This document shows, piece by piece, positions 45,712 to 59,500 of a DNA stretch of 64,000 bases. The translations under genes were made by a program, and so were the position numbers. The DNA comes from Spirometra erinaceieuropaei (taxonomy: Eukaryota; Platyhelminthes; Cestoda; Diphyllobothriidea; Diphyllobothriidae). The DNA is taken from positions 757,343-821,342 of the forward strand of contig CACRXP010000167.1 in NCBI GenBank assembly GCA_902702965.1, read 5' to 3'. The notes below the pieces were generated by a model that did no database searches, was not told where the DNA came from, and worked only from the letters and a program-made list of their open reading frames with translations. Position 1 is the stretch's first letter, and each line of letters begins with the position of its first letter.

Positions 45712-47096
45712 CTGCATGGCGTCTATCTAGCCGCAAAGTCTGGCAGACGACTGAGATGCAGTTTCAAAGGCTATCTGACTTAATTTTGCCCCTTTTCATT
45801 TTTACTACTGCCTCCAATGATGCCCTCCTTCAGGGTAAAAAATGGCCGTCTCCTAATAGGTGAGTTTACTGGGTGCATTTCCGACAATGCTAGTCGATGA
45901 AGGCCGTCCAAACTCTAAAAGATGCACCCCAACTGCGCCGCATTCTCAACACATCCAGCTTAGCATGCAAGCGGATGACCAGGCGGATATGTCTCTGCAG
46001 ATAGTTTAAAAGGGACTGACACTAAAGAATTTTATTTACTGGTTGGATGATACTTAGTTGGATGTGTCCCTATGTACGCCTTTCACGCCTAATTCTGTGC
46101 TTGAACCTGTAGAGGATATGACTCCTCCGTAGATTTTAACCTTTTGAAACTTTAATGTGGTGGTTCTGTGCGAATCTCTCCATCCAAAATTATGTTACTG
46201 TTGCAATTATAACTTGCCAAGCCATAGAAGTGTCCTTCACTGATTTATCTCCTTTTACTGAACGAACTATAAGTGATTCCTTCTGTCCGGCTCCAACCCG
46301 CAGACTTGGCAGTTGGCCGCATAGAGATGGGCAAATGGTGCTTCAAGTGCTGCTGACAAAGGGCCCGGAAGTACTGTTTCAGCTTATTTGCTGTAATCAA
46401 TTGGCCATGAACCATCCGTACTCAGAGAGGTTTGATATTTAAGGGCGACTCACTCGGTTGTCGAACACTTGGGTTAGAAATTTTTTACTTGAGCTAGGGC
46501 TCAACGTCTTCTCAACCAAAAACGGTTATTTCCGTCTCCTCGCCAGGAAGACTTTTAAGTCACACTTCTGACAAATCCTGACGCGCTCTTGTAGATTGGA
46601 AAATGTCATATGGCATGGGAATGGGGCCTATCTGAAATTACACTACTAAAGAGTGTCTACTTATTTGATTTAGGTAGCTGAAAAACGAAACCCAACGAAG
46701 GGTAGGACTGCCTGCATACGTGGACTGCAGAACTCATTGGCGGGTTTTGAATTACTAGGCGAGACTCACCGCATGAAAACGGCATCAATGTTTTCGGAAA
46801 TTTAATTAGCGTACTGGGTCACCGCTGGACGTGAGTGCGAAGCCAGCACGCCTACGCACCAGCTCAGTGTGCTAAGTATTAGTGAGTTTATAGCTATACG
46901 GGATAGTCGTTAGGCGTGCCTACACATACTCAGGACGCATACGTAGCCCGGCACGAAGGTCTTTATTTCCGCGAGTTAGTAGAGCATGAGGCCACCAATC
47001 TGGGTGCCTGTGCGAACGCGCTCACGCGGCTAAATGGCTGACTAATTGAAGATAAGGAGATCAGCGGAAACGGTAACAAAAGGCGTAAACAGAAAC

Positions 47097-47556
47097 CGAA
47101 GGGCACACCATTTGGCGTGGGGTGCTGCTGACCAGAGTAACGTTAGGAAATAAAAGAGGAGCGATTGGCTGACAGCACTGGTGACGGCATGAGAGAGAAG
47201 ACATGGGATGTCGTCCCGCGACCTGGTGGGGACTAGCAGAAAATCAACGCATAACTAAGATGTCCACCGGCACTCAACGTCCGATTTTGTTGTCAACCAG
47301 CAGAAAAACGATTGATTAGTGCTGTGCCCGACCTGGCAAGTGTGTAAGACAGAACTAGAAATACATGGGCTCATAACGGCGGCCTAGGCTCCATTCATCA
47401 GATTAGAAAGGAATCTATGGCCGACAATGTTTCCCCAAGGGGAAGTACGCTTTCGTCGACGTTTTCGACAACAGGGCTTCTGTCCACAGCTCAAGATCAT
47501 TAGTTGAACTAGCAGCCGGCAACATAGAGAAAGAACACAGGACGTCTCTCAGCACC
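47097..47556. other. About 460 bp present only in duplicate B
   Basis: The flanks AAAGGCGTAA (47088) and TTGTCGGTGACTGGTACGAA (47559) are adjacent in copy A (AAAGGCATAA at 2581 and TTGTTGGTGGCTGGTACAAA at 2600). The inserted sequence has no recognisable coding and no obvious terminal repeats. It is either an insertion here or a deletion in copy A. Confidence 0.65.
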
Positions 47557-48835
47557 CTTGTCGGTGACTGGTACGAAATCGACTCTGGACTATGAGGCCC
47601 GTTGGAAACTCTATATAAGGTGTAGGCAAAAATAGCGTGGATCGACACGGCAATGGGCCTTACAGATATCCACCAATTTATATAAAGCTACTTGGACAAC
47701 ATAAGTAGACACTCTACGAAAATATAATTCGCATGGTTTGTCCTCGTACCTAACCTAATTGAGAGTTTAGCAAAAGGCGAACTGATATCCACTTTGTAAT
47801 TGATAGGGGTAGTCTATGGAGGTAGGGATTAGGTGACCTATTTCAACCCAATCTGAAAAATTGCAAAAGGTAAACGTTCCATCTTGTACCTCGTTCCCAT
47901 ATAAACGTACACGCCCTACCAGAATTTATCGAAAGCACGCGTATGCTTGTCAAATGCTCTTCTGAAAAGGGAAACATCTGAAATCCCGGAAATATAAACT
48001 GACTCGAGACAGATGGGCAGTGGCCGCATACACTTTTTTCGCGGAAATCAGGTAACCGCACACAAATGGACCTTATCGAAGACATTACCAGTACTACGGT
48101 AGGGCGTCCTCATGTAACTTAAACCACTCAGCCCAGTTGACATAAAATCTCTCATCCGCTGATTGCGCACCTCCTGCGTACCCTGTTGCTGCTCGCTGAT
48201 TACTCAATTGGCAAAAAATTCAACCAGCATTGGTCCAGCGCCAGCCACTTACCGCTGTAATCGCTCCGCAGGCATAAGGACTGTTAGGTCAACTTTCTCC
48301 TCCTAATTTAGGAATGCCCTCTAACAGTCAGTAACACTCGACACTGAATGATGCATCCACCATCTAACCTGCGAGTCACGTAGGGCTAATTTGGAAAAAA
48401 AACGGCCTCCTCGATAGCATACTCACACCCTCTGCCCCGGTGCACTTATTCAACTGATGTTCACACCGGAATGGAAAGACAGTGAGCCGCAGTGGTCTCT
48501 CGATAATCGATACACTGCTTCAGTTCTGGTGGATCTCTTTTCACAAATAAAGCTTTTTTTCTCTCCGGCATGGGAACGTCACCAAATTGAAAACAACCCC
48601 CCGAGGACTTATCCGCTTGATACGCAGTGATCCCAGTTCCGGGATGGATATCTAATTATTCGCGCTCTGTGAATGATCGCACGCAAGCTGACAGAGGAAA
48701 CTTGGTGCATACGTAGACATGCCTCAAATCCCAGCAGTGCGTATGTCGAGCCACGTATGGCCCTCGGAGTAAACCAATATTTTCGACTTCCATAACAAGG
48801 CAAAAATCAAACGGCAAGATTCTCCGTTGGAACGG

Positions 48836-48994
48836 GTGCTGAACAGGCTCTATGGTGTGGAAGCTTCACGCCTAGTTTCGAGGCCAGTGTCTGCGCCCTG
48901 TGAGGATGAGTTACATCACAGATTCGAACATCAAATGGCCAGCGACGGTTTGGCCATGGCGAACGATGGTGTCCATCGAATGTTCCACATCAAG
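48836..48994 (+). other. Partner of the 53-codon block at 4633-4791
   Basis: Same length, same open frame and no indel relative to copy A. It is followed by GGGGGGCGCAG then GTACGC, a good donor-like sequence. Function unknown; see the partner entry. Confidence 0.3.
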
Positions 48995-49019
48995 GGGGGG
49001 CGCAGGTACGCTGACTTGT

Positions 49020-49330
49020 GAGTGATATTAGACTCGTACCGCATTCTCTCCTCCATCATCTACTTGGGCCCGGCGTCAAGACAGAATCCGAAGGACCGGA
49101 GGCGTGATCGGACGCGGCGACTGACAAAGCTAAACAGCCCGTCCGCGTGCGATGGAAGGGGCGGGTCCGATGCCAAATGAGTGGGAATTTCGCAAAGGGC
49201 CCTTTGAGGGGACATTGCGACTTGACTCTCCGTCCTTGGAGGAGAACCCAGTTATCTCCTTGAGCCTTTGAGGCAGGACCGGTGACACACAGGCACATCG
49301 TTCCTACAATGTAGCAGTTTTAAGTGGTCG
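49020..49330 (+). repeat. Dispersed repeat R2, diverged copy
   Basis: GTACCGCATTCTC, then CTTGGGCCCGGCGTCAAGAC, ACCGGAGGCGTGATCGGA and CCGTCCGCGTGCGATGGA follow the order of the R2 copy at 15690-15830. It begins just where the segmental duplication ends. Confidence 0.55.
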
Positions 49331-50685
49331 TCGTGTGCTACGGGTAGCGAGGTCAATCACCAGTAGCGGCGGAGATTGCCGGCCAGTTACACCGAATGGG
49401 TTCAGAACTAAGGTCCGCTAACCCAAAAAGTGTCTTCAGAGAGACGCCAAACACCGCACGCTCCCATGCACCGCAAAAGGGCTGCAATCAGCGTTGAACA
49501 TCGAACAAGTGTATCCTAGTACAATGCTCAGAAAAATAACCCACAAGACAGATTATAAAAGTACGCTGGACGGGGGCGCGGGACGGAAAAGACATGATGG
49601 GCGTAGACGTTAGTGGTAAAAAATAAAGCGGAGGGGGAGTGACTCCGAAAATCAGGGGTTTTGTTGAAAGCACAGGACTCGCCTGATCGTACTGAAAACC
49701 AAAATAACAACCGACAACATAAAAGGACGCAGCAATCCCATTATCCATAGGTAAAGTATGCGAGGGGACGTCGTTTCTGACGAGCAGGGAATGTAGTCGC
49801 TGTGGCAGCAACGTAAGTGCTTGGGATGTTGGAGAGGAAGGTGCGGTCAGTTAGTGGGCCTCACTCTGAATGCATAGCTCTTCTCATTCTCCTGTTGTTG
49901 TTGACTGGTCTCATCTTTGGTGTCGACCTATGAGAGCGGCAAGTAAGAAGCCAATGAAAAGAGAATAACTTGTAGCATGGTCTAAAATTCCTAGGCCTAG
50001 TGGTGGGTGTTTACAAAAGCGAAAAAGTGATAATCTGTGGTTTTGGAAAGACCGTGGGCAGGTGGACCGCCGCCATTATACACCCAAAGATCTACCAGGT
50101 ACTTCCAAGTCCTGGTGACTTGCCTCACTAGGCTCCTCAGTGGGTCCCCCAGTGTTTCTGGTATATGAACTCCAAAAAAATAATCAAGTGAATAATTCCA
50201 GAAATTATTCAATGCAGGACATGGAGTTAAGTCTCGGGATCAGACCCGAAATTTCACTGACCATTTGAGCCTATGTATCTATGTCGGGCGTACGGTATAG
50301 TATCTTTAGCATATACATCTCATACCACTTGTAGTAATACTCGTTTGGAGAATGGGCACTACGTGGTTATTACACAGTAGTCGATTATCTTCGACCTGGA
50401 CGCCATGTACACAAATCTCAAAGAAGAGGAAAAGGTGATAACCAATCAAAACGTGACGTCAGCCCACAGCATCGACTCAACCTCAACGCTGACAAAGCAA
50501 TATCGATTTTTCGGGCATGTTTAAATTGTGACTGTTTTTCAAACTTGCTACACGTCTGACGACGACCTGGAGAACCAGCGTCGAAAATCTACGAAATAAA
50601 GTTTGTTCAATTTTCCAAAGGACTCATTTTTCTTCGAATTATGCTTCTTGGGATGCTCATATTCTAATCCATATATGTATGCGTG
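49331..50685. other. No gene recognised
   Basis: Short ORFs only; no motif or repeat match. Confidence 0.45.
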
Positions 50686-50689
50686 TTAC

Positions 50690-50935
50690 AAGGTGCACCG
50701 ACAACAAGGGAGGCCGGGATGACCGTTTCTGACTTGTTCGCAGTCGTCAGCCAGCCGTATCCGGCAACCTAGGTTTGAGGGACCGAGGGTATGAACCCGG
50801 AAGCTGGTCATTGGGGGTTTATAAATCCAACGCTCTACCGTTACACCACAGGCCAGTTGCTCTGTTGGTTGTGCTCGGAAATATTCAATGCCTTCGGATG
50901 GACATTCACCGATCAGGATCCGGGGCATGCTTGTC
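50690..50935 (-). mobile_element. tRNA-derived SINE
   Basis: Minus strand: GGCCTGTGGTGTAACGGTAG (A-box) near 50853 and GGGTTCATACC (B-box) near 50800 sit in tRNA-like spacing. They are followed by the family tail (plus strand GAGGCCGGGATGACCGTTTC near 50710) and preceded by the CACCGATC segment seen in the better copies. Confidence 0.8.
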
Positions 50936-51043
50936 TGGTAAATGGGCGTAAATAAAGCCAATGCAGACATCGCGTTGTGCGGGTTCTGCAATTATGATCA
51001 AGAGAAGAGGAAAAGAATACCACCAAAACGGCTGGTGTATTAG

Positions 51044-51163
51044 TCAGCCCTGTCTTGACGGGACTGAAATACTAATCGGATTATGTTGTCCAAGGGAGAA
51101 GGTCAAAAAGCAGAATGTCGAAAGTCCCCAGAAGGAGGACGTGGAAATGGCGCTTGAAGGTGT
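51044..51163 (-). CDS. Unknown minus-strand gene, possible terminal exon
   Basis: The 36-nt interval 51164-51199 begins GTGAGT and ends TTTAG, so it can be read as a micro-intron, the size seen in the neighbouring OS-9-like gene. Removing it keeps phase. The frame then runs 39 codons (TPSSAISTSSFWGL at the start) to a TGA at 51044-51046. The peptide is Ser/Thr-rich and not recognised. The intron size is the main argument, so this is tentative. Confidence 0.35.
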   Translation of the reverse strand, partial: TPSSAISTSSFWGLSTFCFLTFSLGQHNPISISVPSRQG

Positions 51164-51199
51164 CTAAACAAAGCAACCCTCTGCGAATTGGGGACTCAC

Positions 51200-51765
51200 C
51201 TTAACGAGGATGGCCAGCATTCCGTCGTCCATTTGTTGCACATCCGCCTTCATCACAACGACGTTTTTTGTGGAATGTGACAATTTTTCTAGTGTTGCCT
51301 TCACCTGGGGAGACTGGAGAGCAGCCTGAATACCAGCAAGCTCTTTGTCTAGCGCGGAGCTGTCCGAAGGTAGACTACTGTCCTCTGATAACGCCTGCTC
51401 GATGGCGGCCTCATCGAGATCGTCAACCTCCGCCGACGCCACTGACGCTTCGTCCTCCTCAGTATCTTCTCCTGCAGCCGAGGCAGGATCCTTATTCGCA
51501 GTCGGACGCTTAGTCAGCAACAAATTATGGAGACCCAGTTCTTTGTGCAGCATCATCTTCACGTTGACATTGAACTCATAGAATTTTAGCGATCTCTGAT
51601 AGAGGGCCAGGGTGAGGTTGACAGTGTTGAGGATCGCCCTATCCTCGAACATGCTCGACGTCATATAGGCGATTATATCATTCCGCCGGCTCGCGGGTTG
51701 TGGCCATTGCCAGGAGGCGGTGGCGTTGGCGATAGCACTCTGGATTTGTGACAGGAACTTGGGGT
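51200..51765 (-). CDS. Unknown minus-strand gene, internal exon
   Basis: Minus-strand exon following acceptor TTTGCTAG, ending AAG before GTGAGT. It begins with two bases that complete a codon; together with the 1-base overhang of the exon at 55167-55500 this gives Asp. The 188-codon frame starts PKFLSQIQSAIANATASWQW and contains a helical block (NTVNLTLALYQRSLKFYEFN). This is followed by an acidic low-complexity linker (EDTEEDEASVASAEVDDLDE) and a second helical part (LAGIQAALQSPQVKATLEKL). No transmembrane segment. I do not recognise the family. It could be a scaffold or trafficking protein, but that is a guess. Confidence 0.6.
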
Positions 51766-52826
51766 CTAGCAAACGTAATTTGAAATTCGAATTATACCTA
51801 CTTAAACATTGACAGTAAAGATATTATTCGCATTATAATTTCCGTCATGATGGACGGCAGACCAACAACTTGCATATCTACCAACTGAAGACCTCACCTC
51901 GTAGGGTCGCTAATTTTCGCATCACATTGACAAGGCCCGCCATCATAAGATCTAAGTGGGGACGATGGCGACTTTCAACGAACCCTTCGAACGTCCTTCT
52001 GACGTGCTAGAGGTGGCGAAAAGGGGGTAACAATAAAATTGTCGGCAAGTTTCATAGGCAAACACTTTAGAACAAAAGACTACTCCCCAAATGAGCTCGA
52101 GAAGGAAAAAGAAGGAAAGAGTTAAAGCTAGCTAAAATCGGTCAGCGGAGGGGACGGTTTCTCGTAACCGACTGAGAACCAACTGTGGGAGAGTTAGAAA
52201 GGTAGGTGCGCACAGACATCACACAAGGACAAATTGCAAAATCCCCGAATGTGTGTTCAAAAAGTTGACAGATATTCTCAAACAACACGATCATTCAGAT
52301 TCCTTCAACGATATTTGCTGTACCAGAATAGCCCTAGAAAGCAACCTAGTTTATGCTGATAGACACAGTAATGCTATTGAGATACGGCCAAATTAGATGC
52401 AAACCTTTTATTTCAATGATAAAACACAATTGAAATGAGATTACTTAACAGTACTGTCAAAATTTCGAAGTCCTGTTCGAAAATGAGAATCTTCTCCTGC
52501 ATAATTAACTTGTTGACAAAACTTCAAACCACTTAATTTCCTTGATGACACTGCTTTATTTCTGCGTCCCGATACTCTGTTAGAGCGGGGATGGCATTGT
52601 GAACGTGCCCCCGCACTGCAATCCCTTACAAGACTGTCTTAAGATTGTTACAGAACAACCCTGCATACTTTTGGTAATGACCGATAAGGATGGGAGGGGG
52701 GAGAATGAATGAAGAAAAACCAGAAGTGGAGTCGGTTCTATAACAACAGAATTGGCAGAGGCTGCGAAGCATCGACTCTGATGGTAGTGAAATGCGAGTC
52801 ATAATTCGACTATGGAATCCTTCAAC
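51766..52826 (-). other. Intron sequence, no other feature recognised
   Basis: Within the 3.4-kb interval between exons 55167-55500 and 51200-51765. Nothing else noticed up to the SINE. Confidence 0.45.
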
Positions 52827-53135
52827 GGTAGGCATACAGGCAGAATGTTATTACCGACAAAGACAATGGAAACTGGAATGGCCATTTCCGGCTTATTAGC
52901 CGTCGTCAGCCAGTCATACCCAACCCCGAAGCGTGGAACACCTTGGGCTCGAACTCGTGACCTGATAGTTAGGAGTCCAACGCCTCTAACCACTGAGTCA
53001 CGGGCCACATTCTGCCTAGATCATGCGCCGCTGTGCAGCTGCTGGTTGGGCTCGAGAGAGGGCCCGTAAGGCCCAACGTAACGAGTGAGTTCCGTAAGAA
53101 CGATCGGTGAGCGCCCCTCTACCATGGTAGGCATA
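52827..53135 (-). mobile_element. tRNA-derived SINE, best copy, with target duplication
   Basis: GGTAGGCATA at 52827-52836 and again at 53126-53135 flanks the element. On the minus strand it runs from a head with GCTCACCGATCG and a CTCTCTCGAGCCCAACCAGC segment. The tRNA-like part follows (GGCCCGTGACTCAGTGGTTA, and B-box GAGTTCGAGCC near 52950). The tail is CCAGTTTCCATTGTCTTTGT and ends CTGCCTG. So a leader of about 130 nt precedes the tRNA-like part, which is unusual for a SINE. Confidence 0.85.
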
Positions 53136-54335
<1,200 letters not shown>

Positions 54336-55166
54336 GACGACAACGGCCGAATACTAAAGATCTCAAATGACGCCGACACAGACAACTAGCGCAAGTCCGC
54401 CCAGACAGAAACTGATATCCGACTCCCAGAGATTAAGCCTAAAAACTGACATCTATCACCCAGTCATAGGGGAGTTTGTCTGAATTGTGCAACGATGTGC
54501 CTGATTAAATCAGGGAGATGGCCGACACAGTCGACCCCGATGCATGACTATGTGGCAGAAATCGCATTTTCTGTTCAAGGGACGCGAGTGGAGCCTTGTA
54601 GTTTTAAGAGTAGTATCAACCTACATTAAGTCTTGGTTTTTCTCGTCAGGAGTAGTCTGACGGAGCTGAAGCTCGAACTCGCGACCCCACGGACAAAACC
54701 AAAGGCATCGGAGAACAGCGAGAGGTAGAGAAATCCACTTAGCACGATTTTTTGCGAAGTAATATGGCATCTAGACTTGGTGTGACCGGTTCATTCGATT
54801 CAGCAACAGCAACAGTATTTAAAGGCATTGCCTATTACTATTAAAATATACTGACCTATTTAAATGTTCACCTAGCAAACGCGTGAGGTCTTTTGTAGAG
54901 AGAAATGAGAGGGTTTGTGTAATACGTGAATGTCGCAGTCTTTTCTTCGTTTTGGTCAAGATAGGGTGAAAGTCGGTTAGTGGTTCGCGTCTTGACACAC
55001 GCAATGGCTACAGAGGGCCTCTCCTCAAAGTCACACTTACGTCAGCTGGCGCAAAAAACTTACAAAATGTAAGCGTTTGAAAAAGCTGATACCTATACGG
55101 AGTGAAAGGCACCGACATTTTTGATAGCTTGGATGAATAAAACGTCCAACAAAATGTGCGCAGTAC
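54336..55166 (-). other. Intron sequence, no other feature recognised
   Basis: Lies between the microsatellite and the exon donor at 55165-55166. Short ORFs only. Confidence 0.45.
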
Positions 55167-55500
55167 CTGATTTTGCGGCCTTAACTTCGGCGGCGGTGAT
55201 ATTAGCGAAGAGGTTGGCAAGGTGATCTGTCAGAAAAAGGTAGGAGTTGTCACAGTTGAAAGGAAACGACACAATGGAAGTAACGGGAAAATGGGACGTA
55301 CGCAAGTCGTACAGGGGCCATTTTTCGGACGAACCGACTGACGAGCCGTGAATTACACTTCGCAAATCAGAGGTTGAAAGTATCTGGGCAGCGGTGAGAC
55401 CGGAAGCTCCTGCGAAATTCGAACTGACAAGGCGAATGAACGCCAATACATGACGCCGGAGTCGGCGCAGTTCAAGAAAACGCAACAGTTTTTGACGAGT
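55167..55500 (-). CDS. Unknown minus-strand gene, internal exon
   Basis: Minus-strand exon between acceptor CCCCTTTTTTGTAG and donor AATCAG followed by GTACTG. It encodes 111 codons starting TRQKLLRFLELRRLRRHVLA. A second part, FNCDNSYLFLTDHLANLFAN, is also helical in composition. It starts in phase 0 and ends one base into a codon, which fits the exon at 51200-51765. The lysine/arginine-rich helix at the start and the alternating hydrophobics suggest an alpha-helical soluble protein. The family was not recognised. Confidence 0.6.
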
Positions 55501-55868
55501 CTACAAAAAAGGGGACAAAGTTTCTGAGCACATGATGAGGTCAATGTTAAATTACCACAGATTAAGTTACCAAAAACTAACAGAACTCTAGGGAAACCAG
55601 CAATTAAAAATGGAGCAAGACCACATTTGATGAGTCAAACTGACAACAGAATTTTTGGCGGCAGGTAAAGCATTATACCGAAGCACTGAGTCTATACATC
55701 GACATAAGCCTATAAATTTCTCCAGAATTAAGCTCTCTGATCGCAAATAAGCTAACTTTGCCAATAAATACTCCAGATGAAGGATATCGGGAAACGTCTG
55801 CAGACATTAAACAATTAGAAACAAAGTCTGCACTCAGCCCTCGTGAAACGGGCCCGTTAAGGCTTCAC
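55501..55868 (-). other. Putative intron, nothing else seen
   Basis: A/T-rich, ending in a strong pyrimidine tract before the acceptor at 55501-55502. Confidence 0.4.
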
Positions 55869-56045
55869 TTCTCTAAAACCAGTGGGTTCAATGATAACTG
55901 CTCCATTTTGCGGTCCGGGTAACGTTAGCGTCCCTAAAACGGGCGACATGATAGATGCGATAAACCAACGCAGGGAGTAGATCGAAGTCATGTAGGCGTT
56001 ATCGGGAAGGAGAGTGCGGTAGATGTTGCGCAAGTCTACAGTCAT
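55869..56045 (-). CDS. Unknown minus-strand gene, possible first coding exon
   Basis: ATG at 56045-56043 opens 59 codons (MTVDLRNIYRTLLPDNAYMT at the start, then SIYSLRWFIASIMSPVLG). It ends GAA before GTGAAG, a plausible donor that leaves phase 0 as required by the next exon at 55500. The peptide looks coding but I cannot identify it. Part of the nucleotide sequence (ATCTACCGCACTCTC near 56017) also resembles repeat R2, so a repeat origin is the alternative. Confidence 0.4.
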
Positions 56046-56519
56046 TATAAACTACTTCAGGCACCAGTCATCGTCCCTGTTCTCACTCTGCTGTGGAGCA
56101 CATGATGGACGTCGTCGGCAACGACAGTCGAACTGTCCTGACTAACATTAGCTTTGCGCGAAGTGTAAACCTAAGGTAAGGGCATCAGGTCCTAGTCAGA
56201 ATCCCGCTTGATTACGTGACGGAATGGAGTGCAGCAGAGTACCATATGATTGGTTGATAGGGTTTCATATTTGAAATAATTGAGAGCACACTTCTTGATG
56301 TCCCCGGAATGTTTTGTGACAGCAAAGTACCCTCAGCCTCACGCAGCACCAACTTATCAAAGGCAAATCATACCTCACAAACCTCTTGGACTGGAGATGG
56401 TGACGTCATAGGACACATTAAAACCCTCCTAATTCGCCGGACTTCGTGGATGCGCATTTGAGGTCAAGCGCAACCATAACCGTCAGTTCAAAGTGGCGTC
56501 CTGTTAGGCTGTTCTAGGA
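56046..56519. other. No gene recognised
   Basis: Spacer between the unknown gene and the 3' end of the LINE. Confidence 0.4.
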
Positions 56520-59500
56520 TCACTACTACCTCCTGCACTTGGTACGGCTGCAATCATGCCTGATCAGGCCGGCCTCGATGACGTCCCGAACTCCGCCTTT
56601 CCACACGTGATGATCCGCAGCAGCAGATCTGGACAGTTTAACCCACTCTCTTGGCCACCGACAGAAGCGAAATACCGAAGGTTCAAGAACCACTTCCATG
56701 TCTTACCGGACTGTGTCAAGTTTGGTTTTGAGTCGACCCTCTCTTCGACGCCCCCAAGTGGGTAACGGTGTCGGGCCGAGGGCAGCAACACTTACTTCGT
56801 GGGGTGGACGATGAAGAACATGCCCAAACCACTTCAGTCGCCTTTCTTGAGTGGCCTGATAAATCCTTGAGATGTTGTTGCAGCGAGTGCGAACCGTCTC
56901 ATCTGAGGCGAAATCGGTGTGCTTCATTCGGAGGATGGTCCTCCTCAAGCAGTGACGGCTAAATATGTACATTGGGTTTTCGCTCGTCCTCCACGCGCGC
57001 AGCCCAGTATTCAAAACCAAAGTGAATGACCGACCGGACAGATGCGCGATACACGCGAATCTTAGCAGCGATGGAGATGTCGCGTCGGATCCATAGGCAT
57101 TTTCTAAGGCTTGAGAAAACTCGGTAGACAGCATCAATCCAGGGGACAATGTCGTCCTTACTCTGTCAATTCGATAGCAGCCCTCCCCCGAGGTATTTAA
57201 AATTGTCCGCTTCTTCAGGTTGACAGGCATCAATCTCGTGAGGTGCCCTCTCCTGGTCAGGGATGCAGCCTGAAAACAGTTTGGTTGTCCCAGCGTTTGT
57301 GGGTAAACCGATCGATCTAGCGACCTCGTCCACTCGTGACAACATAAACTGCAGATTACCAAAACTTGGGGCTAGTAGACGATATCATCAGCATAGTCGA
57401 GATCAGTCGGCCGGTGTCCGGGTGCGAACTAAACACCGTTACCTTCGTGTAGGGCCATCCTGTGAATGCATGCAATGGCGTGGTTGGACAGAAAGGACAA
57501 CATGGTGAAACCCTGTCGAACGCCAAACCGAATACCCAACGGTTGGGAAAGATTGTTATGGATTAGAACTCGCGCAGTGATGGAGCGTTAATAGGCCTTG
57601 ATCATAGCGATGATATTTGGCAGTACACCATTTAGTGCCATTATCCGCCAAAGGGACTCACGATGGACTGAAACGAACGCGGCGGCAAAGTAAACGAAAC
57701 TGAAGACCGTCAACTTCTGGTAGCTATGGCGAAATTCAAAAATGCGCCTCGCTGCGAATACCTGGTCCGCGCATCTACATCCAGCACGGAACCCGGGTTG
57801 GTTGGGCATTGTTCTAGAGTCCCACACAGCCTGGAATCACCTAAGAAGGACAATACCGGAGATCCTAACAACTTCGATAAGGCCTACGCCGCGGTAGGTT
57901 TCGCATCTCATTTTATCTCCCTTCGCGAGGATAGAAACAAGGATGCCTGGGCCCCAGTCGTCAGGAGCAACCTCGTCTCTCCATGCTTGTTTAATCACAC
58001 CATGGAGCCAGGGTGCCAGAGTGTTGACACAAGACTTGCAGATCTCAGCGAGCATAGCGTCCTCTCCGGGTGCCTTGTTGTTGCGTAGCTTTCGTATGGC
58101 ACCGGTGACTTCTCCTTCAGAAGGGGGGTCGCATGACACTGCATAGGTTGAAGAGAGAAGAGACTCCGCTGCAGAAGAGTAGGGGCGTGGTGAGTTGGGC
58201 ATCGAAGTTGAGATGCTGTTCGGAATGCTCACGTCAGCGCTCGACTTTGACCGAGTTGCCAGCAATAAAGCCTCCCTGAATGTCGCGAACAGAGTCACTC
58301 GGGGCAGAGAGCTAACCAATAAGTTGGCGGATCAGACGGTAGAGATTTCGAGTGTCACCAACGCTCGAGGCCTGTTCCGTGGAGGTCGCTATTTCAGCCC
58401 AATATTTCTCCCGGTTATTCCTGACCGACTGTGCCGTCTTCCAGGGTTGGCGGGAGGAATCAGCATTACGGGACCTGGCTCGAGCCGCCTGAGCAGACAA
58501 CTGCAAGGTCCACTCGCTGATCCAGTCACTGCGGCGTCCAAGGATTTTCTAAGCTGTCTCACAGACTGACGTTTTTAGTGACGACCATCGGTCGCTACCT
58601 TCGCTGTCGGCTCGGGTCGTAAATGTGACCGCATTTCTCTGCTCGGGGCCTCAGCAGTGCTGGTTTGCCGGCTTTTTGTGACATCGAGGCGTCTAGGACG
58701 TGGCATTTTTGGCGCGGATGAGAGGTGAACCTCCATGTGTTTACGAACGAGGGCATGGTCCGACTCATTGGTGTTACCAGTCTTGGAACCACGCATCGAT
58801 CTGGCATCGTAAATCCAGCTGCAGAGCCTTGAGCTGACTAGTATGTAGTCAATCTAACAGGCCGTATGAACGTCGTTTGAATACCACGTCAGAAGATGTT
58901 TGTTGGGGGTGCTGGAAACACGTGTTGGTGACAAGCAGTCGGTTCTGATCAGCGAAGTTCAGAAATATCTCGCCATTTTCACATCGGAAACCAATCCCGA
59001 AGCGGCCAAGAAGATGACTGTTTGTGGGGAGATTTTCAACTAACGCCTGCACCGGTATGTAAAACGCCTCTTTTTCCCACTGCACGGCAGCTGGAGTTGG
59101 TGCCTACACAGAAACATTGGAGACGTTCGTAAAGTGACCCTTCAGTCGCACGTAGGCCATCCGGTCATTGACTGGTTCCCATGCAAGCAACGCGAGGTCC
59201 ACTTTAACAAGAGGGCGATCGCCACATCGTGCCGACCAGAAGTCGCGTGGGCCGCTGTATTACAGGGTGAAGTGTGATTCAACTCCAGGGATCTTTATTT
59301 CTCGAGAGCCTAGGTCAGGAGGTCGAACTGCAGACGGACAGTAAACATCCACATTGTACTGATTAAGACTTTGGGTACCAGGGTCCAGTGACGTTCGTAC
59401 ATTCCAGCATCCAATCACAAGTGTTCACCTCCGATTGAGAAGTCCGGCTCGCATACTATTAGTCCACACCATCAAAACCACGGCTGAAGAGCGCGACGGT

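Larger units (their letters stand above)
44577..49015 (+). repeat. Segmental duplication, copy B (partner 1-4805)
   Basis: Collinear partner of the left end of the window, starting at least at 44577 where it meets window position 1. It includes the last 390 bp of the intron, the terminal exon and about 3.3 kb of 3' flank. No gene is recognised in the flank (45712-48835). Confidence 0.9.

Noticed and set aside
45070..45717. 215-codon minus-strand frame
   Set aside because: Exact antisense shadow of the mutarotase copy B exon; the sense strand carries all family motifs.
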